A DNA stretch of 64,000 nt, taken from NCBI GenBank assembly GCA_003222245.1, contig QHVH01000010.1:62001-126000 (forward strand), in the 5' to 3' direction. The notes under the pieces were generated by a model, which saw nothing but the letters and a program-made list of their open reading frames with translations, had not been told where the DNA came from and ran no database searches. The DNA is from Blastocatellia bacterium AA13. Lineage in GTDB: Bacteria; Acidobacteriota; Blastocatellia; UBA7656. The position numbers and the translations under genes are program-made. Of the stretch, positions 9,313 through 18,600 are shown piece after piece (the first letter of the stretch is position 1; every line of letters starts with the position of its first letter).

Positions 9313-10764
9313 TTAGGGTTTGAAGCCCCACGTCAGCGCGAACCATAGATCCTCGACGGCGTTATCGCCGAAGGTCAAAGAGAACTTGCCGGTCGGAGCG
9401 GGCAGAGGGATGTTGGTCAGCTTGCCTTTGCACAAGCCGCCAAGCGTATCATCCTTGATCAATGCATCGGTCTTCTTTCCTGAGTCGTCTGAGATATCCA
9501 CCCTGGCCGCGGCCGTTCTCGCGATTATGTCCAGCCTCTTCAACTCAACGATTTTCTTGCCCAGTATCCAAAACGGGTAGTGCTCGGGACGAAGCGTAAT
9601 TGAAAGCGGCGCGCCGGGCGGCGTCTTCGCGCTTTTGAACCGGGCCCAATCCGAAGGGAACTCGTGCCTGATCGAGAAGAATCGAACGGACCCGGTGGTC
9701 TGCGCGGCGCTGATTCGGTCGTTGAGATTGGAGACCGCCGCCTTCTTCAAGAGGCCTCCGCCTTCGCGCGCCGTGTAGCGAATGTGAAAAATCACATCGG
9801 TTATTGTGTCGTAGTCGAATTGCCGCACGTCGTTCGGAAGCTCGAGCTGCCATTCACTCACCGCGCCCGATCCTTCGAACGGAAGATATCGCTCGTCGCG
9901 GAGGTTTGTTTCAAACAGGCCGCTGTCGTTCTGGCCGCTGCTGGTCACTATCGACTGGAGGCTTCCGAAGTAATCGCTGAACCGCTCATCTTCGGCGCCT
10001 TCGCGCGCGTATCCGCCCGCGGCGTTCAGCGCCGCCGTTTTACGTATCGCGCTCTTTTGCAGAGTGAGCGTGCAATTGACGCCGGTGTATGGACCGGTAA
10101 CGCAAGGGAGGCTGACGGCGACGGACTTGATCCTGCGGAAGAAATGACCGGGACAATCCATATCAAAGGCTTCTTCGGGCAAAAGCACCGTGCAGCGGCC
10201 GGTCGCGCGAAGCTGAAGGAGCGCAAGAGGGTTCACCTGGAGCACACTTACGTGTTTGGTAATCTCGTACTCGCGCTGGTTGAGCTCAAGATAAGCCATC
10301 TCCATTCGCTTGATGTCGAAGTAGAGTTTGTCACCCGCGAGCAAGCCCTCTTTCCCGCCCATATAGCCGTAGGAAAGATACGTGAGATCACTGTTACCGA
10401 GCTCGTGTTGCAAGGCGCGTTCGGCTTTCTTGGCGACATCGTAAGCGAACTGGAAGCACTGGCCGTAGAGTCCTCGCACCTCGCGCTTCAGCCACGCATA
10501 AAGCGCCTGATTGGTCTTCTTGCCTGTCTTCTCATCGGTCAGGAAGCGCTCGACCTCTTCGGCGTTGCGTATCTGTTGCTGATGATTCCTCCATTCCCGC
10601 TCGCTGATTGCCTCGCGAATCTGGGCCGCCCGAAGCTGCTTGAACAACTGCGTAATCTCGCCCGCGACAAGATTGCTTTGAAACGTCCACTCTTGCTCGC
10701 GTCTGGCATAACCTCCGATCTTGGCCGCTTTGCTTGCTTCATATGAAAGCTGATCCGCCCGCAT
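9313..10764 (-). CDS. TcA C-terminal part, TcB-binding domain (separated by frameshift)
   Basis: Corresponds to the last part of a Tc-toxin A component: long coiled helices (SYEASKAAKIGGYARREQEW, LYAWLKREVRGLYGQCFQFA) continuing the channel stalk, then the conserved segment LSYGYMGGKEGLLAGDKLYFD and the beta-rich TcB-binding domain, ending ALTWGFKP as these proteins usually do. The open frame could start at a TTG at 10782 or the ATG at 10764, but neither has a ribosome site and the 5' end overlaps the previous gene in another frame. I read it as the remainder of that gene after a frameshift, not as an independent gene, although a re-initiated separate chain cannot be excluded. Confidence 0.75.
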   Translation of the reverse strand: MRADQLSYEASKAAKIGGYARREQEWTFQSNLVAGEITQLFKQLRAAQIREAISEREWRNHQQQIRNAEEVERFLTDEKTGKKTNQALYAWLKREVRGLYGQCFQFAYDVAKKAERALQHELGNSDLTYLSYGYMGGKEGLLAGDKLYFDIKRMEMAYLELNQREYEITKHVSVLQVNPLALLQLRATGRCTVLLPEEAFDMDCPGHFFRRIKSVAVSLPCVTGPYTGVNCTLTLQKSAIRKTAALNAAGGYAREGAEDERFSDYFGSLQSIVTSSGQNDSGLFETNLRDERYLPFEGSGAVSEWQLELPNDVRQFDYDTITDVIFHIRYTAREGGGLLKKAAVSNLNDRISAAQTTGSVRFFSIRHEFPSDWARFKSAKTPPGAPLSITLRPEHYPFWILGKKIVELKRLDIIARTAAARVDISDDSGKKTDALIKDDTLGGLCKGKLTNIPLPAPTGKFSLTFGDNAVEDLWFALTWGFKP

Positions 10765-12568
10765 GCGAACGGCGGCAGCCAACGCCTATCGGCGTCGTGG
10801 CAATCTTGAACTCGGGAATAATAGCCAGAAACGACCCCACATCTTCGAGCGCCGCGGACGCCGCTTGATAACCACGGGCCTCCTCGAGCTTATTGAGCTC
10901 CTCGAGCTCGTAAGAGCTTATCTTCGAACCGCCCGCGACGCCGTTCACGCCCTGTGCGATGTCGACGTCGATGGGCCTATATGAAATTCCCGGCTCGTTT
11001 GATTTGAACTTCATTTTTACGAGCGAATCATTATCGATCGCATCAAGTTCCGGGACGCCGAGATCGGTTTCCTGTTTGCCGAGCAGCCGTTCGTAATAGA
11101 AGTAGCGTTGCGCGGCGTTGGCGATAGATTGTTCCAGCCCCTCTCGTTGTTTGATGGCTTCCTGCCACTGGCCATACTTGACGGATTCGGTCAGAGCCGC
11201 GATTACACTCTCGTGCCGCGCGCGCATTATCGCGAGGGCCTCGTTGTCCTCCTTTTCCATCGCGGACAGCAGGTTGTTTCCGAGCGATTTCACTTCCTGG
11301 CAGATCTCGGCCGCCTTTTGAACCAGCAATTGAAACCGCACGAGCGGCAAGGGCTGGCTGGCGCCGCTCACAATCGCTCCAATGTCGAGGCCGGCGGCCG
11401 CCGCCCTTGCCAGCAGCGCCGGATCGATCGGAGGCTGAAACAGAGGAAGCTGTCGGAAGATCCCCTGAATGTTCAGGCTGTTTCGAATCTTGAACAGGCG
11501 ATCGGCAACAGTGTCCCAGTAGCCGAGAAGCTTGTCATTGCGGGGAACGCAGAAAACATCCGTGCGGCCGAGGCTGCGCAAGATTCCAAACGAGTCTGTA
11601 TCGGCGGCTTCACCGGGATGCGGCGCGGCGTCGAACGGTATCTCGCTCTCCATCTCTACAAGCGCGTGAGTCAGGGCCTTCGATGATTTCCGCAGGCTGT
11701 CGTAGTTCCGCGGACTGACGGAGTTCTTCTTTGGCGTCTGCTGGGGCCGAGGTCCAAGAATTCCGGCGGCAAGCACATAGATTTGCATCGCTTCATTTAT
11801 CGTCTCAATTGAATCCTGCCGGAATAGGCTGTCGCCCCAGGCGATCAAGTTGTCCAGATAGGCCATCACTGTTTTCAGCATGTAAGACGACTGGCGATAT
11901 CGAGCAACCAGGTGCGGGCTAAAAGGCGAGCGGAGCCATGCTTGAACGCTGTTAATGAGTTCGGGATCGCCTTTCAAAATGTCTTCGATCAATTTCACTT
12001 CGGCGCTTTGAAAGGGCCGGACCTTCCAGAATCGCGCCGGGGTTTCTCCGGTGCTGTTGTCCGTCGGGTCGAAAACGTAATGGAACCACTTCTGTGCTTC
12101 TTCGAACCGCTGGTTCTTGCTCAGGTGAATCGCGATGAGCATCGGCACGTGATAGAACAGCTCGAAGTTGTAGACCGAATATGCACCGCTCGTAGAAAAG
12201 TCGAGGTCCTTTACAGGCAGAGGAGGGTGAACCAGCCCCGAGGGCTGATAGCGATCGTCTGAAAACAATTCTTCATACAAGACCGGACGCGGTCTGCCGT
12301 CCGGGAGCTTTTTCGTCGTTCCATCCTTATTCAAAACGTAGTCGGTATCCGCCGCCTCCAATCCTCTGACGGAACCATCGATCAGTCGCGCCACCAGCTC
12401 CGACACGAATGGATGGAAGTGCGGGAAGAAACCATATCTCACCGATGTCCCGGTCAACGAAGCAGCGTCGGTGAAGGCGAGGCTTGATGGAGCCTCCGAC
12501 GCCGCGGGTGAAAGGTTTCTTCGGGCAACGTCAGTGTGATTGTGAAAGCCGTGTCGAATGTTTTGCAT
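10739..12568 (-). CDS. TcA middle part: pore-forming region (frameshifted 3' end)
   Basis: 609 residues from the ATG at 12568 with GGGAG eight bases upstream. Homologous to the part of TcA that follows the neuraminidase-like region: FFPHFHPFVSELVARLIDG, then YNFELFYHVPMLIAIHLSKN and QKWFHYVFDPTD, then long alpha-helices of the translocation channel. It ends just after FLAIIPEFKIATTPIGVG, the place where the membrane-inserting loop of the channel lies in TcA proteins; from there the frame gives about ten unrelated residues and a stop, while the +1 frame continues with AAAVRMRADQLSYEAS. Family members have roughly 15 more residues here, so a small deletion plus frameshift is likely. Confidence 0.8.
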   Translation of the reverse strand: MQNIRHGFHNHTDVARRNLSPAASEAPSSLAFTDAASLTGTSVRYGFFPHFHPFVSELVARLIDGSVRGLEAADTDYVLNKDGTTKKLPDGRPRPVLYEELFSDDRYQPSGLVHPPLPVKDLDFSTSGAYSVYNFELFYHVPMLIAIHLSKNQRFEEAQKWFHYVFDPTDNSTGETPARFWKVRPFQSAEVKLIEDILKGDPELINSVQAWLRSPFSPHLVARYRQSSYMLKTVMAYLDNLIAWGDSLFRQDSIETINEAMQIYVLAAGILGPRPQQTPKKNSVSPRNYDSLRKSSKALTHALVEMESEIPFDAAPHPGEAADTDSFGILRSLGRTDVFCVPRNDKLLGYWDTVADRLFKIRNSLNIQGIFRQLPLFQPPIDPALLARAAAAGLDIGAIVSGASQPLPLVRFQLLVQKAAEICQEVKSLGNNLLSAMEKEDNEALAIMRARHESVIAALTESVKYGQWQEAIKQREGLEQSIANAAQRYFYYERLLGKQETDLGVPELDAIDNDSLVKMKFKSNEPGISYRPIDVDIAQGVNGVAGGSKISSYELEELNKLEEARGYQAASAALEDVGSFLAIIPEFKIATTPIGVGCRRSHAGGSAFI

Positions 12569-12632
12569 GATCGTTCTCCCTCGCACTCATAAAGAGCGGC
12601 GCGTCTTTAAACGCTGCGCTATAACGCGGGCC

Positions 12633-15600
12633 TTACCGCGAATGATTCGAATCTCTTCCTGAACTGAGCTTCGCCAGAAGGGCCTCGTTCAGTCCGGCTC
12701 CATCTACTACCGTGAATCTGCCCGCGGACGGATTGTCGGTCCCCGTCTGAGCCGATTCGACCACGCCTGCTAGAGCTTTCTCGGGCGAATGACCGATTCG
12801 CGCGGCGGCTTTTCCGGTTTCCGCCGCCTCAACGAGCATCGCGCCGATGTCGTCGTCAATTCCGCCCGCCTCTCCAACAAGCCGGCCGTTAAACTTCAAT
12901 ACCGTTGCAGGGGCGGTAACCCAATCGGCGACAGGCGCGGTTAGCGGCGAAGCTGAATTCCCCGGTTCTATCGATTGCGTCTTGTTCAGCGGCGCCGAGG
13001 GTTGGATCGGAAGCCGTTTCCACCATTGTTCGTCGGCCAGATTCGCGTGAGGCAGTGCAGCGGGCACGGCCAACCCCTCCCACTCGGAAATGAGGGCTTC
13101 ATCCGTGGTAGGCTCGACGAAAAACGTGTTCAGATTGTCCTGATAGAAGAATGGCAGAGTGCGCAGCCGGAATTCCTGAATCGGATCGTCCAATAGATCG
13201 TTGCAGGTCGCCAGGGCGAATCTGTTTCCGGGGAGATCAGAGTTCGTTCCTTCAAGCCCTTTATTCAGAATCGTCTCCGCTACCGGGTTTCCGCTTCGTT
13301 TGAACGGCGCGGCTCCGCCGTAGCGCGAGGCGCTCCTGAAAATCTGGTCATAAGGAATGTCGATGCGATCATATCGGCCCGTGCTTATTTCCGGATCGCT
13401 GTTCTTGCTCACTACCTTGAATGTATATCGCCTTTGATCGGCGTCGGTCAGGTTTATGTTGACCGCGTGCTCGAATCCGGCCGTATCGTACTCTTTGGAC
13501 ACGTCGACGAAGAGCTGCGTAGGCGTGACGCCGACGAGCAGAGGCTTGGCGGCGCTCGACGATTGTCTTGGCGTCCATTCGCCCTGAAAGTACTCACTCC
13601 AATTCAAGTGTGCTTCGTTCGTATACCTTGCAACCCCGGCAGTGGTCGATAGGAGCTTGTTGAATGTGAATTCGCTGATCTTGTCGTCTCCAGGACCGGA
13701 GACGCGGTCGGCCGGGTTCGACTTCTCTATAAAGGTCACCCAGAACAGGTGAAGTCGTTTTCTCCAGATAACCGGAACTACATGATCGCCCTCAATGTCG
13801 ACGGTTATCGGCTCCCAGGGCGTCCACATGCCGCTCGCATATCGCCGATGAAAGTATTTGTGAGGCGAGCCGAACGTTCTCCCAATCGCGTGGAATATGC
13901 TCGACGAGGGATTGGGCTTCTCCTCGCACATCGCGACGATGTCCAGCCGCGCTATGCTTTCGAGTTCTTTCAGATACGTAAAGAGAGCGTCGGCAACGGT
14001 GTCGTCATTGATATCGCTCTGAAGCAGCGCGCTCTCCAGCCCCTGAAACATCCGCGTCTTGTCGTCGCGGAATTCCGGCTCGAGCCAGTTCTCCGGATAA
14101 AGAAAAATCTTTCGAGCCGCCTCCCATACTCTGTACCGCTTCATCCATGCCCACTGGTCGGAGTCGATCACGGATGGCGGAACATCCGACTCGAGATTCA
14201 ACAGGCATCGCTGAACAAAGGTCTGAATCGAAGAAATGGCAAGCACTATTCGAGAAGTCTGAACGACGGGTTCCATCCCCCCGTCCAGCAGAAAGTATTC
14301 GAACAACTGCTCTATCGAGTCGAATCCGCGCGCCGTCATCACATACGCCGTCAACGCATCCCGTTTACGGCGGCGCAGCGCATCGAAAATCGGCTGTGCG
14401 ATGCGCAGCCAGTTCTCTGGTTCGTAGCTCGCCTTCACCGCGTTTCTGAAATCCTGCGCGATATCGAACCTGCTCTTAGCGGGTGAATCGGTGACGATCG
14501 TTGTCGCTTCGGAGATCGTTTCTACCGGAATGCCGAGCTGCGCGGTTACCAGGAGCCCATCCCAGAGCCGCAGTACGCCTTTTTCATTCATGAAAGCCGG
14601 CACGGTTACGATTAATGCCGTGCCGTTGTCTGTCGCGGTCGCCGTAAATCCAAGCCGGTTTGCCATCGCCTTAACAGTAGCCGCGTCGCGGCGGGTGCGA
14701 TCGGCGATTCGCCCGCATACATCATCAAACACGGCTGCCTTGGACGAAGCAGAATCGGCCGCTCTCGGATAACTCCGCCGCGAACGAGAGAACACATCGA
14801 TTAAGTCGTCGGTCGATCCGGCAGTATCCTTCTTCAAACGCGCATAACTCGCGAGGCGCAAAAAACAGGTGAACAGCTTTCTTGCCGTCGAGTCGTCTGC
14901 ATGTGTGGTCGGCAGCTCGCTGAAGCTCAAGTCATCGAAGTCAGCGGGGTTGGCGCTGAAGTATTCGATTTCGCGCTGACTCAAGCCGAAAGCTCCGGTC
15001 AACCGCAAGACCTTCTTTAACAGCGCGAGAGCCTGTTGAACGCGATCCGCCGATGACGACGGGTAGCGCGTCAGCCTTGCGACCGAGCCCTTCGGCAGCC
15101 TTTCGCCTTGCACCAGCAGGCTGAAATTCCCCTTGGTCAGTCCGGCTACATCTACTGAAATGGCGTACGGCACGCCTGCTTTCAACTCGATGTGAGCGCT
15201 GCTCTCGAGGTTTGTTGCAAGAGCTTTCCCGCTAAGAAGCGCGTCGGGCGAGTCGCCGATTCGAACTTCGAATGCGAGTCCGGCCGCGGTCGAGACTGCA
15301 AAGAAGTTGTATGTCCCGGCAGCCGGAACCTCGATGTAACCGCTGAAGTGCGCGCTATCGGCGCCGTGGGGCTTGGCCGGGCTGCCATCGGGCGCCAGCG
15401 CGGCGGTGTTCGCATCGGCAACCGTGATAACGGTAGGCGAAGCATCGAATGAAACGCTCAGGCCCGTATTGCCGCCCGAAGTGAAGGCATCCAGCAACGC
15501 CGCGCCCGTGACGCTCGGGTCCGTTAGGACTCTCGTCAACAACGTTTCAAGTAACCGCGGATCGCCGCCGACGTTGGCGGCAACGGTCTGGATGACATTC

Positions 15601-18600
15601 CGGGCTATCAGTTTTTGTTGCAAGCCTGGAATAAAGGCCGTTATGAGCTTCGCTCGTTTGGCGCGAATGATGTCTCGCACAGCGGAGTCGCCCAGGCCGC
15701 TTGGAACAGGACTGAAGATCAGATTGAAATCATCCGCGGTCAGAAAGCCGGTTGCGGCTCCGCCTCTAACCGACTTCAGAAGGTGATCGTTAAAAAATGA
15801 CAGAACCTTTGAACGGATATCGTCGATGAGCCCGCCGAAGAGAGTTGAAGTGTGAGCCGCCTTGAGATCGCGGACTTGCTCGTCCAGAAGAACTCCTCGA
15901 AATGAAAGCCGCTGCACGCTCGCTGCGTAGCCGACTCGAATCTCGGAATCACTCGCGAATTCGAGCGGATCAAGCCGGTCGGCTTCCGCAACCCCTTGCC
16001 GCGACGCCTGGTACTCAATCGTTCCAGCGAGCATTGACATAAAAGTGTCGGCAAGATCGCCCGTCATAAGCTGCGCCAATATCGGCTTCAGCATCTCGTC
16101 GGTAAAGTTAATCGGGTCGGCGGGCGCTGAGGTATCGCTCTTTATCCGGTTGATCTCCGCAAAAAGCGTCTTCAGCAGCGCGAGCGTGTCGTTGAGGTTC
16201 GATCGATACTTGCCGACAGGATCGAATACGTTGTGGAGCAGATACTGGAGATCTTCGATGCTGAATCCGGCAGCCTCTATCTCCAGAGCCGTCTCGACGA
16301 ATCGAATGGTCTGGTTAAAGGCGTAGTCGCTTCCCATCGCGTCCTTCGTCGGGTCGGGATCGAGTGGTCGTACCAGATCCTTGAACGGATCGAGGCCGGA
16401 CAAATCAATCAGCGCCGCGAGATCCTTCACCGAAAGACTCAGCGACTTCGCGAGGAACCCGTATCGATGGAGCAGCGAGACGTTTTCAAGAGTCAGCACC
16501 GAGAGGTCGGCGATTTTTTCGTGGGCGCGGATCGCAGTCACGTCATCAGCCGACAGATTGAAGGCTCCAAGAACCGTCGTCAGGTGAGCGTTGAGCGACG
16601 GAGCAGGCCGCTTGCCGAGATAGTTTCCGGTGGGGTCGTCGAATATCGGATCGCTCTTCAACACGCCCTGATTCAGAAGAAGGTGGTCATACAGAGGGCT
16701 CGCGCCCATCGTTGAGATGTTCGACCACAAACTCAAGAGCTTTCGGCGCGCCTCCGCTCTCAGGTGCAGCAAGTCTTCGAGCGTCTTGAAATGCGCCAGA
16801 TAGACCAGAGCGGTTTTGAATGCCGTCCCCAGGGTCGTGTCGCTCAACGTCGATCTGTCGGGCAAGAAAGACTGCAAGGCGCGATCCGTATCGTCGATGC
16901 TCCAGCCGAGCTTTCTCCAGAGGCGTACAAATAGATTGAGCCTCAGTAGATCGAACGGCGCGGCGCCGTCGCCGTCGGCGTGACGCAGTGTAGTTGAGTT
17001 GAAATTGCAATCGAGCTTGGTGTTGGCAAGCAGCAACACCGGCTTAAAACTATTCTTTTGCGCGGAGTCGTTGATCCAGGTTTTGGCGTCGAAAGCCGTA
17101 GCGAACCGCGTCAGATCATCAAGACGCGCGTTGAACGTAGTCAGTTCGTCGGCGCTCAGCGATGGAACCCGAGACGCGGCGGTGTCGCCGTAGTATCGCA
17201 GCACATCGATAGCTTCAACGCCGAGCTTTTTCAGGATCACCCAGGAATCGATCGCGGGATTGACGAAGCTGGTTTGAACAAGTTGCGAAAGCTCCTTGTA
17301 GCTTACGCCGAGCCGCCGCGCGAGGGTCCTTGCCGACTTTAGGCCCGCGACGGCGACGGCCGCGTCGCTGTAGCCGTACAACTGAAACCAATTTGTCAAC
17401 GGGTTCGGATCGACGAAGAGGCCGTACTCGGACGGCGAGATGCCGAGGATCTCGGCGAACGTGGATGAGCGATAATACTTTGTATCGTGTTCAGGCCGGA
17501 ACAGCCGATCCGTTTGCCGGAATACTTCCAGCACTCGCGAAAAGCGCGTGCTCGAGTGATCGCAGAAACTCCGCACTGTTTCCAGACTCAGGTCGAACGG
17601 CAGCGCCATCGCGATGCGCGAGCTATTGAGCTTGTCATAGGCCTGAGCAATGACGTTCTGGGGCTCGGCCAGCAGCTCCGCGGTAGTCACATCGCCAGTG
17701 TTGTGGGCGGCCTGTTCGCCGATCTTATCGTTGGCCGTGAAATATTCGAGGATTTCATTCACCACGTCGATATAAGGCAAAGCCGTGTTCGTGTTTTCGC
17801 AGGTGAGAGCAATAAAGGGAAGATCGCCGCGCCGCTCGACCAGAGCATCGTATGGCTTCTTGCCGGTGTAGGCGGCGCCGTTGTGATGGACTGCCCAATC
17901 GGCGAGGAACTTGTTCCAGGCGGTGTCGTCCGGATCGAGAAACTGCAGCAGGTCTACAAGGTAAGCGGCCGGGCTGAGCACGGACCGGCAGTGCTCGCAT
18001 TCGCAGAAGTCGAGCGATCCGAAGAGCGTCTCCATTGTAGGGTATTGCTTGATCAGCGCGTCCAACGCTTCGAGCCTGGCTTCCGCGGGCGGTGAGACGG
18101 CAAAGACCGCCGGCGACGCGGCAAGGTGTTTGGCCGCGCCCAACAGATTGTGAGTGACCGCGCTGACCTGCTGGGCTCGTCGATGAACGAGGGCCGCTTC
18201 CTCTCGCGATTGAAATCGATCCGCGAATGTATGCAGAAAATCATCGTGCCTGAAGGCTGCGATGTCCTGCGCCGAGCCGAAACCGAGATTGAGCGCCGCC
18301 TTCAACGAATGGTCTGATGGTGTGATTTGATAGAGCCGTTGAAGCTTCTTGAGCGCCTCGACGGCCTTTTCGTGCTTGCCGCCGTCGGTTACCGGCATGA
18401 GCCTGGCGCCGTTCTGTCGAAGCAACGAATTTATTGGAGCCCGGCCGAGATTAAAGCCAAGCTCGCCGGCGTTGCTTAGCAGACCGGAGATCGCGGACTT
18501 CACGTCGTCGTGATTCTCGCCGAGGTGGATCTCGCCGGTCTCAACCCGTCGCGCCAGGACCTTCATCGGGAAGCTCAGCCTGACTTTGCGCGCAAGCTCA

